The translations under genes and the position numbers were made by a program. Shown one piece after another: positions 1 through 13,100 of a DNA stretch of 64,000 nucleotides. The stretch comes from Apostichopus japonicus. Taxonomy: Eukaryota > Echinodermata > Holothuroidea > Aspidochirotida > Stichopodidae. Position 1 is the first letter of the stretch. Each line of letters opens with the position of its first letter. Where the stretch lies: NCBI RefSeq assembly GCF_037975245.1, contig NC_092581.1:18281303-18345302 (forward strand). Reading direction: 5' to 3'. The notes under the pieces are model-generated. The model was given only the letters and a program-made list of their open reading frames with translations, made no database searches and was not told the DNA's origin.

Positions 1-782
1 GATAAAGGTACACAAGCATTCAATGCAAAGTTTGGCCAGCATGATTATAGAATGTTCCTCTTTCATTTGTGAAACATTCATTTCCCTCTGGACTCTCATT
101 TTAAATTATAATTTACACGAAAACAATACTTTTGAAATTAGAAATCGTTCATAGACAAAAGATGAAGGGATTTCATCATATTATGAGCAAGATTAACAAA
201 AACGGCTCATGAATTCTCTGAAGTTCGAATTGCTCATAAAAAACTGAGACCAGACACAGACAAGTAAGTACTGCACTATCTATATGGTAATCTAATACTA
301 GAAATACTAAGGCATTGTGTCTAAAGTCAGATTCTGAAGGGGATTGCAGCATCACTGCAGCTAGGTTGCACAGGACATAAAGTTCTTAAGTTCTTATCCA
401 TTTTGTTGAATAGGCAATGCTGGTCTGCAGATATAATCTTTTATTGTTTCATTTTGTTTCAGACTTGTTGGCGAAGACCCTTGCAGCATCTACAGCTTTT
501 CTTTTGACAAGATGCCTAAAAAACAGACAGAATTTCCAATTTCAAAAAAGCAGTATTCTGCAAAAATAATAATGAAATGTTAAGTACTTCCCAGTGATTA
601 ACATTCACTTGTACCAAATCCTGGGGTGTCTTCATTTGATCAAGAGCAATGTTACTTTGGCTAATGTTTGGTTGGTTGGTTGGCAAATTGCTTGTGATCA
701 AAAACACACAGTCGCTGCAATACATTATATGAATCAAATATGAGATATGTTATAAGGATAGTCTTCTGTTACAAACTGGTAC

Positions 783-3678
783 CTGGGTGTTGAGTTCCCC
801 CAAATCCCATTGGTGATGGCTGCAACATTAGACTATTTGGCAAGGTAACGGGCAGATCCTTATTTTCCAACTTCTTCTTTATCAAGTACATGGCGATGGA
901 AAACTCCAACTTATCAAGGCGGCCATCTTTGTTGAAGTCTGCTAACTCCCTACACAAAACAAGTGAAGAGAATTTACAATTTCAGGTAGAAAGAGAAGGC
1001 TGATTTAGGAGTGAAGGACAGTGAAGTGAAAACACCAAATATAGGCTTTACATGAAACATTCATTACCATTACATATATGCAGAGTTTCTTACAGTAATT
1101 GTGTCCATTACTAGTCTTTTACCATATCGTCATTCTATTCAGTATGTTTATACAAAATCAGATTTTGTTTTTACAAAATCAGATTTCGACTGCTGTTTTT
1201 TGGGTTTGGATAATATCCTTTCTGTCCTATGATACTTGCCATAGATACTTGCTACGTACCATATCATCATATGTTCATTGTTATTCACCCTTAAGGGTCT
1301 AAGAGCATTAACACACTCTTCTCTTATTCCACTCAGAAAAACATTAATTGATAACACTTTCAAAACACTCTCCGTGCCAACCGTAACATTGATGTACACA
1401 ACAGGATACAATGCTATATTCAGATTTTATCTTGTAATTTGAGTATTAACATGCAGCTGCACTTCAATGCTTTGTGTTACAAGAAATAATGATACTTCAT
1501 AAACTGAAGTTTCTCTTCAACAACAGGATGTATTGATCAGTATACGTACCATATTTGGCCCAGAACAGCTGGAGGCAGGTTCGATTGAAGGAAGAACTGC
1601 CTGGCACTTTGACCTTAAAGAACAAAATATATACACTTTTAAACAGAACTATAAACAATTTTCACAATTTTCTATTGTTCATTACCTGTTTATTTTTTTG
1701 CTTCAACTGTTTCCAATTCCTGATCATATATTTAATTTATTAATTAAATTATTTAATAAAGCGTGATTCATTATTATTACTAGAGGTTGTCACAGTTTTG
1801 TAGGATTGTGTTAAATGCCACAGTCAGTTTTTAATAAGAAGTGTTATGCGTTGAATTAAAAGAGGGTATGGTTTATGGATCTTACCCAGTGTCATAGATC
1901 CAAAATGAATATAAACATCACACTATTTAACATAGTTAGTACAGTCAAAACCAGCTATATGTAACTTCACATTAGTCATTTACAAAAAAGTTACATTATT
2001 TGCTTATGTAATAACATTTGGTACCCTCTTAATAACACATCACACCTTCCACACACCCCCAAGCAAACCCTCCCCTCTCCTGAGCACATCATACTACTTT
2101 GTTCTTTCTATGTTGATGTCTTCTTCTTTTTAAGATTATTAGAAAACAGAGCTCTTCCCCCTCCCTCCTACCCCCCCCCCCTACCCCTCCATTTTTGCTC
2201 CCTCTGCTTCTCTCAATGAGACTGGTTTCTCTTTTTAAGAATAATGAATAATGACATCTTAACTGTTTGGTTCAACTCCTTTCAACACCATTAGACTAAC
2301 GAAACTTTTCATTGCTCTCACAAACTTGGCTTTTTGATCTGGTAGACATTTATTTAAAACAAGAACTTCAAATTAACCTACCAGTAACGAATCCATTGAT
2401 GGGCTTTAGTAGGTAAAACTGAGCATCATGTTTAGCTCTCTCCTCAGCTGTAATCCGCCATTCTGAAGAAAATAATATTGTTCAGTATTTAGAGTGAATA
2501 TAGAGCGAACATAGAGCAGCGAACATAGAGCATAGAACATAGAGCGAACGTTTAGAGCAAACAATTTTACCTTAGGATGAAAAAACATCTTATTCCGGAT
2601 GCTCACTAAATGTTTATGGTTATATTTCATAGAATTTAATATACAGTTAAACTGTGTGAATTCCCTGAGAACACTCATAAAAATATCATTTCACTATACT
2701 GGTTGGATTTGTTTGAAAAAATAACATGATTCTTGCATCTGTAGTGCTCAATGAACACAAAGTACTTTATGTTGTTCAACAACAGTTACTGTAAGTTAAT
2801 TTCCTGTGTATAGAGGTTAGAGAAGTTTGTGCTATAGGCTATCATATGTGTGCACTCAAATATCATATTTGGTCAAAATTGCTACGCAAACTGTAAAGTG
2901 TAAACACAAATGTAAATGTCAGCAAAAAGTAGGCCTTATTATTTCCTGATACTACTGTTGAAAAATAATGGCAGAGGTCACTAGTTGATATGCAGCAAAT
3001 TCTAGCAAATTCTATCATAAATGGCTTGTGATCTCCCAACACCAGTAAAAAGTTGTTGTCATTAATACAAAGCACACATATAAGCATATATATACATGTA
3101 TTTAAGCACTCATATAAACATATATAAGCACATATCATATCAACACATACATAACACATACAACTGCAAAGGTTATCAATATCACCAGAACCAAAATCAA
3201 TGTGACTGCAGAAACCAGCAACCAAACTGCCAAACTTATGTGTGCAATTTCTCCAAATTTGTCTTGCCTACCCTAACAATTTAACCCCCGTTGACCCCCC
3301 TGCCCCTCTCACCAACATCCTTTGTAAAGATCAGATTTATTTATTTACTTAGCTTGTCCTCCAATTATGTTAAATACATAGGAGAGATAAACTATATTCA
3401 AAACTCTCCCATATTTCCTGACACAGATATATATATATATATATATATGTTAGCTCTCACATAAAGGGTATCATTTACTTGAACAGTCTACAATGAATAG
3501 CAATTCAATGACTATGTGCGCTATCACAACACAGACAAGCATACAACCAACACAGACTTCCTCGAGTCCTACAATACTGACAAAGATTTATATTTCTTCA
3601 CTGGATGAAGAGTCTAAGAAAAAACCAGTCTCTGGGAAAACATATATTACTCTTACCTGTAGCAGACTGCTGCATCAT
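783..3678 (-). CDS. ITSN: Intersectin-type endocytic scaffold, 5' end with EH domain 1 (partial)
   Basis: Four spliced coding exons on the minus strand: 3678-3657 (start), 2462-2382, 1613-1550 and 949-783. Phases agree at every junction and all sites are GT-AG. The protein starts MMQQSATEW and reads into [43 protein letters not shown] and [20 protein letters not shown]. That is a complete first EH domain, including the calcium-binding loop [13 protein letters not shown]. By recall, the block order and the short N-terminus match EH1 of intersectin/Dap160. Family knowledge: intersectins are cytoplasmic scaffolds that link NPF-motif endocytic adaptors to dynamin and actin regulators through EH, coiled-coil and SH3 domains. 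The last exon here ends in phase 1 and the rest of the gene lies left of position 1. Eps15-type EH proteins are the main alternative, but the [13 protein letters not shown] stretch fits intersectin better. Confidence 0.85.
2495..2555. repeat. Short imperfect tandem repeat of a GAACATAGAGC unit
   Basis: About five degenerate copies of an 11-12 bp unit (GAACATAGAGC and variants) lie in the intersectin intron just upstream of the 2462-2382 exon. Confidence 0.6.
3427..3448. repeat. (AT)n microsatellite
   Basis: About 11 uninterrupted AT dinucleotides in the first coding intron of the intersectin gene. Confidence 0.9.
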
Positions 3679-3701
3679 CTTGCAAGGTACTCTCCATGAA
3701 C
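3657..3701 (-). other. First coding exon of the intersectin gene with 5' UTR segment and upstream ATG
   Basis: A T-rich acceptor ending TTTTTTAG precedes this 45-nt exon, which ends at a GTAAGA donor. The coding start is the tandem ATGATG at 3678, with A at -3. An out-of-frame ATG at 3697 opens a 19-codon reading frame that would cross the intron and stop in the next exon, overlapping the main start. At least one more 5' UTR exon must lie upstream, at higher coordinates; it was not located. Confidence 0.6.
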
Positions 3702-4414
3702 CTAAAAAATGCATAGTTAAAATGGCAAATACAGTAAATCAATGATGAGAAATATCACAGAGCACACAAAACTGAGAGTGTGTAATTGATTCTAAGACAC
3801 AATGGAGTTACACTACTAATCATTTGCTTCCTCTTATCTATGCCCTGAGAGTATTGAAAGTAACAAGGAAGGAACTGGTTCAGAGGAAATCATTCAACTC
3901 CTGATCACCATCATCATGTTGAAAGAAAAGTTTTTTTGGAGGTTCAGTTATATAAAACTGTGCTAAAATTACCCTCCTTTTCATACAGGGAAATTGACAG
4001 ATTTCTAAATACTTCAAAGAATCAATGACCTGATTTAATTTGCCTTGTTTCCAAAGTACAGACCTAACACAGGATCATGATGAATATCCTATCATGAATA
4101 TTTCCTGAGCACAGATGGTTACAAAGTTTTAAACTTTGCCAAAGTCAATATAAATTGTGGAACTTTTAGACTTACAGTTTCAATGTTGATATGAGGATAC
4201 TGAGTATACAAGAGTACTTTAAAGCAACATGCAATGGAAACAGTACATAACCAGAATGTAAAATGCATTGAGGTTTTGATGACTTTATCACACTAGACTT
4301 CTGCCTGTAACACCAGAAATAGTTCTTATAATAGAAATGGCCTGAACCACTATTTTGATGCACAATTACACTATGGCATGATAAACACAGGTCAGTCTAC
4401 TGTATGTGGCAATA

Positions 4415-4815
4415 GACACCTCCACCAAAACAACAGGGATCTTGTACTCAATATGATACATCCACACAATAGTATGTGAAGTAAGCATGATTCCTACCTT
4501 GAGATATCATGTTTAAAGGTTTTCAGAGTTTGACCTCTGGTGACCTCAAATGACTTTGACCAACACAAACAACAACAGGATTCTTGTACTCAATATGGCA
4601 AATCCATATACCATGTATAAAAAGTATCCATGATTTCTACCATGTGATATCATGTTTATAAGGTTTTCAGAGTTTGACCACTTGCGACCCAGATGACCTT
4701 TGACCTCCACCAAAACAGTTGAGTTCTCATATTCAATATAATGCATCCCACATGCCAAGTATGAAAGTATCCATGATTCCTACCTTGAGATATCATGTTT
4801 ACAAGCTGGGCATCA
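4415..4815 (-). repeat. Tandem repeat of about 140 bp, three diverged units
   Basis: Three successive units share blocks such as TACTCAATATG, CATGATTCCTACC, GATATCATGTTTA and GGTTTTCAGAGTTTGACC. Unit starts are near 4417, 4558 and 4703. Each unit ends in a TGACCT-type motif, and the boundary at 4694-4706 holds a perfect direct repeat on the minus strand (AGGTCA, A, AGGTCA). Related single blocks occur near 7240-7440 and 18630-18720, so this is a dispersed family. Confidence 0.75.
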
Positions 4816-5036
4816 CACACACAAGCATACACACATGCATACACACGCCATCATGACTGCATAGGTGTCTCTATGTCATAGAAACCAAACACTGTACATA
4901 TATTAAACTGTGCAAATGTATAAATTGATCATTCTAGAACTATATGTAGGGTGCAGAGGTATCAACTATATTCTGCAATTGCACAATGGGAACTTGTTCA
5001 TTTCAGATACACTAATACAACTTTGAGGAAACTTAG

Positions 5037-5290
5037 AGCAGTGGCATAGCCCGAGGGAGGGGGAATACCCCCTCCCTCTTGCCCCACAGCAATTTCTGGA
5101 GGCAATACATTGCATACACAGAAAGTTGTATGCGTTGGTAAGACTATAAGTTGTACTGCACAAATATAAAACGATGGAAACGATTCACCATATAGTCCCC
5201 TTACCAAAACAAAAGAACCCACCACATTTTGTGCCCCCCAAAATTCCAAAATGAGCTGAAGAGTGTAGAGCAGGGGCGTAACGACGTTGG
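5037..5290 (+). mobile_element. Two hAT-like element termini (fragments)
   Basis: CAGTGGCATAGCC near 5039 and CAGGGGCGTAACGACG near 5270 resemble the 5' termini of non-autonomous hAT elements, which commonly begin CAGTGGCGTA. Both are followed by the C-rich, CCCCTCC-containing sequence typical of such elements. No matching right ends or target duplications were found, so these are called only as terminal fragments. Confidence 0.4.
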
Positions 5291-5696
5291 GAGATTTGAA
5301 CCCTCAGAAAAAAATCATTCCCCTCTTGCCCCCCCCCCCCCTCTTATTGGCAGACAGATAATTACCAAATTTTCTGAAGCACAGTCCCCTCCCATTAGTT
5401 CCCTCCCTGGACAATTTACCTTCTTACCCTCCCCACTTGGCGGCTGCTTCCCTGAGGTACTGTACAGTCTTTATCGTAACAAGAACAGTCATCAATACAG
5501 GCATGAACTAAGCTTTATTCTCTGACACTTGAAATGGGAACAAAAATTTGACTTTGTCCTCTCACACCATAAAGGCTGGCTACACGCCTGATTAAGAGTT
5601 GAACTTTTGGAGAGTTAAAAGGTTCCAGAATTCCCTAACTAGTTCTTCTTCATAATATGTTGGTCAGATATTTGTTATTTGAGAGATTTTTTGAAC

Positions 5697-5985
5697 CACA
5701 GCAGTATGCAAAGTCTGTACACATTCCTGTGTATTGTATCAAGGCCAAGCTTAGAGTAAGCTCTTATGTATTCACAGCAGTACGCAAAGTCTGTACATAT
5801 TCCTGTGTATTGTATCAAGGCCAAGCTCGGAGTGAGCTCTTATATATTCACAGCAGTACGCAAAGTCTGTACACATTCATGTATTGTATCAAGGCCAAGC
5901 TTAGAGTGAGCTCTTATATATTCACAGCAGTACACAAAGTCTGTACACATTCATGTGTTGTATCAAGGCCAAGCTTAGAGTGAGA
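5697..5985 (+). repeat. Tandem repeat of about 75 bp, four copies
   Basis: Four units begin CACAGCAGTA(T/C)GCAAAG near 5697, 5774, 5850 and 5923, giving periods of 77, 76 and 73 bp. Each contains GTCTGTACA and TGTATCAAGGCCAAGC. A 108-residue open frame across it (5657-5983) is repetitive because of the DNA repeat and is not a credible gene. Confidence 0.9.
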
Positions 5986-8048
5986 TCTGATCGAGTCTGA
6001 CCAATGTGCTGCACTGACGTCACATCTCGACGTTAGTCAGTGTTTGATTTAAAATTTCTGGCAGGACTGGCCAACATTTCAAGCACTCTATCACAGAAAC
6101 TAAAATTCATCACAGGGCCAGGCTTAGGGTGATACAAAGACAAATGATATGACCAGAAGGACTGGATCCCATTTTTCACTAAAAAATTCCTTTAACTACT
6201 AAACAATATTTTCGCTTTAAGTAATTCTGACAATAGTGGACATTAAATGACCTTTGAACCCATAAAGATCACCAGGAAAACTAGAACTCACTAAACGTTA
6301 AGCAAAACATTAACTGCCAATCATGAGATTCTTCACACCAGAAGATGTGTTCAATGACAAATTGACTCTACATTTTAATACCACGCTTTACAAAGAATAA
6401 GTCTAACATTGCTGTACTAAAAGCCAAAGACTTCAAAAAGGCTGCTATTACTAAAATCATATGGTTTGCAGTTTGTCAATATTAGGAAAAACATTCAACA
6501 GGTAGAATAAAATTATCAAAGGAACATTTATATTGTACTTGGTACTATTACATTAGTAAATGTTAACAATGTTGTATGTAGATAACATGTCTTTAAATGT
6601 TAAACTATGTTGTGTTTGATACAGAAGTTAGTGCCCCCTATACAATAATCCATGTACCTGAAGCTTTGGTTAGTACCATTATGTTGACATGTGTAACGTA
6701 AGTGGGCTTTAAAAATAAATAAAAGTGGAAATAGATCTCCAACGAAAATAACTGCTTGTACAGCAGAAGAAATATAAGGACACCACATATTTCTCATGTA
6801 TCCTACAATAAAGTTCTCATTGACTACTCAAATATGTATATTTCATGCCAACCTTATGCATTACGAGTAGAACCCCAATGATAAATCTTATGCAGTACAG
6901 GTAGGACCCTTGAAATGACATCTGCGAATTAATCAGTTCACACATCCGGGACTATGCATGCTCAGTTCTTAATACCGCCCTCATTTGCTTTCGGGAAACA
7001 TTTAAGGATTGTAGGTTTGATTTATTTTATTCTCACTTACTTGATTTTATAACCAGAAAGCCAACATTCTTTGCCATACGTAACATTCAATAGTAGCTCT
7101 GCACATAAGATTTTAAGTTTAATGAGCAATAATAACTTGTGATCAGTAAGGTTCTTACACTAATACGGACCTATATATCAAATTTCATTTTTTTGGGGGT
7201 CTTAGGAGTGGATATCAAGTTCTTGTATTTACAGGGTTCTCACACTCTTTGTGACCTCAAATGATATCTAACATCTTTCAGAATGATAGTTTCTTGCACG
7301 AACTGTAGTGGACTTGCACAACAAATGTGCTAAACCATCCTTTACCCTTTGAAATTATCATGCTTACAAGGTTTTTAGACTGTCAAGCCTATGACCCTCA
7401 AATGACCTCTTTGATCTCCATGGAAAAACAACAGTTCTTGAGTTCACTTTGGTTGGCAATTATTCTGATAACAATACACAAAAATGTTGGATAAATGATA
7501 GAGTATACGTCTGGTATATATGTAATCCAATATTTTACCAGTTACTTTTTGGGAGGGGTGTGGTGGAAGGGGGGGGGGGTATGTGGTAAGAGCTTAGGTA
7601 ATTAAGTTACAACATGTGTGTAAAGGATTTAAGTAGACCATGTTTCGTTATGTATACTAACCATGCCTAACATGAATATTTGATATTACTAGTCCTTTTA
7701 TAGCAAGGGTGGACACAAAATTGATCTGACAAGCCAAATAAAACTTTGTACCCAAGTCATGTGCTGCAACACAAAATACACCAACTCACTTAACAATAAT
7801 GTATAATTATATGTTTCAGTTTTCCTTTACTAGACTAGGTATAAGATTTGCAAGGTGCAGAAATGGAGTTTTGAAAAGTTGCGAGCGACAGCCATTTTCT
7901 TGAGGACTGCACTTTGCCCAACTTTGATTTAAGGTATCCTATGAAAACAAAATATTTCAAGCTTATGTTTAAAATCTAACAGTAAAAAATCAGATTTTCA
8001 ACTAATGATCTGTCTAACCTCATGCCTAACATAGGTTTAAACTTCAAA

Positions 8049-8337
8049 GTGGCTATTCTTACGACTAGTCGTAACAATAATTCCCTTTTGCGCATGCGCA
8101 GTTGCTATAATGTGGCTATTTTTACGACTAGGAGTACTATTTTTACGACAGGAGTAACAATAATTTCCGGTTAGGGTCAAGGTTAGGGTTAGGATTGGAT
8201 TTAGGGGTTAGAGTTAGGGTCAGGGTTACCCCTACTACATGCGCAGTTGCTTTATTTACTTTGAATTCGCATGAATTCGCCGATGTCGTAAGAATAGTTT
8301 ATAACTAATTGTTACGACTAGTCGTAAGAATAGCCAC
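8049..8337. mobile_element. MITE of 289 bp with 29-bp terminal inverted repeats
   Basis: The left end GTGGCTATTCTTACGACTAG and the right end, read on the minus strand, are the same for about 29 bp. The centre has degenerate TTAGGG-like repeats (8162-8230) and two CATGCGCAG or GCATGCGCA motifs. TTTAAACTT flanks both sides at 4 bp from the repeats, which may be a target duplication if the true ends are slightly longer. There is no coding capacity, so it depends on another transposase. Confidence 0.75.
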
Positions 8338-10103
8338 GGCCTTTAAACTTAGTTAGGCTAAGGTGGATATTGATATCTATCCTGTTACCCATACTACTCT
8401 ACTACCATTCTAATACTACTAAAAAGAGTACTAGTGGTACTAGCCTAGTACTAGTATTAACTTGGCCTAGACCTACTTAGACGCTTGGGCCCTGTATTAA
8501 TTTTGTGCTAGCAAAATGTTCCAATGTTAGACTATGAGTATGAGACTTGAAAGGTTTCGCACTGTATTTATTTTTTAATATTTTACTTTTCATATTCTAC
8601 CCTCCTTTAATCATAGCAGTATCCTGTAATACAGATAAGAATCATGGCACCCCGACTACGGACTGGTAGTACTATTAGTGACTATTGTAGATATTATGGC
8701 CTGACACACCCCTGCAGTTGCCAAATAACACTAGGCTTAGAAATGTGCGCCCTTGTCAACGCAAATTTGTTATCCTAACGTAGCAGAGCAAGATACGTGT
8801 TATCAAAATGGGTAGACTAGCAACGTAAGCGTCTGGCTGGTGCAAATCGTCAAGAAAAGAAAGTTTGGAAATTACTCTCTATTTCTATAAGTTTATATTA
8901 TAAAGATTGATCATACCATAAAATTCTCAATATGTTCTTCTCTGTTCTGTTTCAGTGCCGGTACAGTTTGTTTGAGATCAAAGGACTACTTCATTTCTTT
9001 CGGTCCTAGCCTGAAAATGTATACCTGGGGTAACCAAATTACAACGTTACGAAATAGCTAAAGGTAACACATGGCTTGCTCTATACAAAACACGGTGATA
9101 CAAACACAGTGTACTTTCATACGCTTTCTGCTCGAACCTCTAATTGCCTGGTTCGTACAGTATGTTGCCAAGACCAGCGAAGGCATGAAATACAGTTCAA
9201 TGAAAATGTTATCAAAGAATCTTATTTGATGTGAAAAATATTTCATATGATCAAGGGGTCAGTAAACTAAGATAGACCAACGTTAGACTTTCTTGTAAGT
9301 TGTAGTTTTGTTTATTGAACTAAAGTAAAGTTAGGCTAGGCCCCAGTTCCATGCCATACAAAATTACAAATAAGCAATCACGATCCACGTAGCCTACTAT
9401 AGCTGTTTCAGTTTCGCGAATCGGAGTAACCAAATACGTCAGTCATTACACAAACTACATAACACACGACAGAATGTCATTTGGAAATATTTCTGTCTTT
9501 GCCAAAAAACTCCTCATATTTTCTTATCACTAATGCCAACAATAGAAGTAGAGTAACAATTTCTAATGCTTAGGCCTACCCCAGATGATAGGTTATAGGT
9601 AATCAGTGTTGCAATGTGCCTTAATTTATTTTTTCTATGCAGTATGACTGAGACTAACACAGAAGTTTTATTGGTTTAGCTTGAAATATCTCTTTTTGAT
9701 ACATTAAATGGCCAAGTACTATCTATTAAGGCCTTATGTTAACCTAAAGGTTGTATCTTTTCCTGAAACTCAGTTAGCCAAAAGTGGCCGATACAGTGGT
9801 AGGATGTTCCATTAAATTGAAGTACAGGAAATACCCAGTCTACTCAATGCTGACAGAATGAATGTTATACATGCATACTGTTGTTTTAATATCATTGATC
9901 ATCCATCTATTGTGTATCTGTAAAAATAGCTCAAGTTGTCCATGTACAGCATTTTTATTCCAACTTATTAATATGTTACCAGGTAAACAGATAAGATTTC
10001 ACTCGTTACTGATTAAATGTTTCTCTCCATTACTGTTTATATCTAGACTTCAGAGGATCCAGTGGAACAGGTGAGAAAAGGCAACTAGAAAAAGAGATTA
10101 AAG

Positions 10104-13100
10104 ATGTCTTGTGTGAGACTGTCATCTGTTCTGCAAGTGTCCTTCTTGAGATTTGGTGTAGAAAAGAGTTTGAGCAGGTAAACATTTGAAACCCTCTCCA
10201 TTGTAATCTGTAGCAGTCATATATGTTGCCCCTAAATCTTAGACTGCTTGAATTAAAACTTGTTGAGCTTACTTTTTCTTTTTAAAGTTCCTCCATTACA
10301 TAAGTGTGGTAATTAATGACCTGACCTTTCTTGTTATATTTTTAGCATTGTCGTTTATTATGTTCAATTGTTATTTTACAGGTCTGTAACCCTGAAGACA
10401 TTCACATCGTCATCTCATCTTGCAAAGGATAGCAAAGATGATGACAAGAAGGCCCCTGCGGTAAAAACTTTGCTTTAACAAATTCAAAGGCTAATTTAAT
10501 GTTAGAATGTTGGGAGAAACAATGCTTAAAAACTGCTTTAAAGTCAGTCAGAGACAACATGAATGTCTCACTCTCTAAAAGATGGGGTTAGGGTTGGGTG
10601 GGGGGGGGGCATTGGGTGGGATTTTCTTCTGGATTTCCTTAGGCACAATCCCTGAAAGTAGAAGTGGTATTATCCTACTATGAAGTTCTATTTTGTAAAA
10701 TTCAATATTCATTTGAAGTTTTCAATGTGGTTGGAATCAGGTCTTCATAAGATTTAAAAAACTAGCAAAATGTGTTTTTACTATAATTCACATCATAACT
10801 ATAAGCCTTCAAATTCTGAAATCTCTTCACAATATTCAATTTTTTCATCCAGACAATTCTTTTGAATGGGTAGGCAATGTAATGTTATATTTAATTTCTT
10901 TTGTATTTATTTTATGGTTCTTTTTCAGTCTGTTTCAGAGTTATTGTCTGTCATTAAAGGGCTCAAGGTTGATGGAGTTACGTCAGATACAAAGAAGAAA
11001 ATTGGCTTCTCAGCTGCAGCAGAATTTAAGAAAAGAAAACTACAGAAAATCCAAAGTCCAAAGAAAACAGCCATTGAAAGAAAAGATGAATCTGTTTCTA
11101 AAAGGTAAGAGGCTAAAATCTTTCTGTCTTATAATTTTCATATTTCTATCGCTGTAAAAAGTAGCCGTTGAAAGAAAAGAAGTTTCTAAATGCCACAGTT
11201 ACGGGCAGGGATCTTGATCAAAGATTTGAAATGCTTTAAAATGGGAAACATAAGTTTTTGCCACAAATCTTGCTTCTTCAGAGGGTTAGATGTTGAAGTT
11301 GAAGATACTATCAAGGAGGCAGTTGCAGATGTTGCAAAGAAATTTCCAGATGAGAAAAAAACAGAGTCCGAGCTCCTCCAACAGTTGATGCGGTTTAAGG
11401 AAGCCACAACAGCTGGAGAAAGTGGAAGAGAGGTCAAGGATGTAAGGTAAGTGTAATGGCAGAAACAATACCATCAGAAGGGAGTGTATGTGTATGCCAA
11501 GGGAGGGAAGTTCTCATGCCTGTAAGATAGCAGTTGGAATTTGGCACCAACAAGTTATTGAAGGACACAATGCTTGTGTCCTGTAAATTTGTGAAATTTT
11601 GGTATGCATGGTGTCACAGATGAGGGCATTTATAGCCCCCTGTGTCCTAGCCTGGCTATCCTAGTGTCATTAGCATGTATGAATGAGTGAACTATTATTA
11701 TTTTATGTTATTATCAGTGTATTTGGTAAAAAATTGGACAATAGTTATGCAATTTTCTTTTATAAAGTGCAATTGAGATTTCTACTACTCTTGTTCCAGT
11801 AGACTACTATTACAGTTCCATGAAAAACCACACCCACCAATCTCCTTCCTCCCCCCCCCCCCCCCTTCTGACACTCTCCCATTCCAGGTCCTAACCAGCT
11901 TTAAAGGACACAACCTGAAGCAAATACATTCCTAGCAGTACTATGATGTCGATTGGATGAATTGTCTTGATTTGACAAAATTGTCATAATAGTTCAATAT
12001 AAAGATCAATATTTTATATGTAGTTCTGATCATTCAGCTGGTTAATCTTTGGGAGTTTCATTTAAAATATTGTTTTGGAGAACTAAATATATGCAATAAA
12101 TATGATTTATGGCAAATTTATTTCAAAAGGCCACATGTATTTTCAGATCATTAGTCTTGTATTTATTGTCTCTTCAGTGCTATTCTGTCAGGTATTAAAG
12201 TACAAAAGGAAGGTTCAAAGGGAGAGGGAGTTTTCTCCGCTCAAGGAGACCAGCCATCATCCATTGCCTTTGACAGAACCTTTGGTGATGTGACTGGAAG
12301 TAAAGGAAGAGAAAGCCAATTGGATCAAGATACTCCTCCTCACCTAAGACAGACCAAGTAAGTTGCCAAGTCTGATTCATTGCGGTAAAAGTTCCATTTC
12401 TTAATCAGTTTGTATGACATGACATAGCAGATCACACAATAACCCAAGGCTGCTGTTCCTATCAACCTTGTCTCTCTCGTATCGACACCACAAAAACAAT
12501 TTGTTCTGTCGCCTCTTATATCATCTTTTCATATATCATTCAGATAACAACATGAAAATTACACTACACAAGTGAACATGACATAATATCCTAGTATTTA
12601 CAAAACATTTTTTTAAATTGCAAATCTTTCAGCTATACTCTCTGTATGTAATCTATTGAGAAGGGATGGCAGTTTATGAGACTTGAATGTTAATTATAAA
12701 ATTAGTTAGTGAAAGTCTTTGAATACTCTGTATAGTGAAGAAACATTTGCATGTGCTATTTTGTAGAAATAACCTTCAAGTAAAAGTTATAGTATTCTAC
12801 AGAAGAAATCTTCTATCTTCAAAAAGCAGCTAATGAAGATAGTTTTTCAGGTGGATGGTATCCATAATCCTAACACACACATGCACATGATCTGAATATT
12901 TGCATGTAACCTAATTTACTGCACCTAAATGCATGGTCACTGTTGCCATGCTCATTTCATGCCTATTCGTGGAGCATTGGATTTGTGCTAGTAGTCTTTG
13001 AGTTTCATTGGTTTGTACAACACTAAAGTTTTGGCCTGTTTGTTTTCTCTCGTCTCTCTCTTCAGGAGAACCTTGTTTGACAGGAAACGTCTGAATATAT

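Larger units (their letters stand above)
3702..10046. other. Intergenic/5' region between the divergent intersectin and MRPS31 genes
   Basis: No coding exon was recognised. It holds the repeats at 4.4-4.8, 5.0-5.3, 5.7-6.0 and 8.05-8.34 kb, plus a weak repeat of the TGACCT family near 7240-7440. Promoters and 5' UTR exons of both flanking genes should lie here. The CpG-containing stretch around 8740-8850 is the best candidate promoter region by composition only. Confidence 0.5.

Noticed and set aside
452-514. Possible terminal exon on the minus strand (acceptor TTTTTTAG, then 21 codons and TGA, followed by AATAAA)
   Set aside because: Joined to the preceding intersectin exon in phase 1 it hits a stop almost at once. 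In its open frame the peptide is unrecognised and no partner exon fits.
5657-5983. 108-codon frame with internal repeats
   Set aside because: Follows a 73-77 bp tandem DNA repeat whose period is not a multiple of three in all units; no protein signature.
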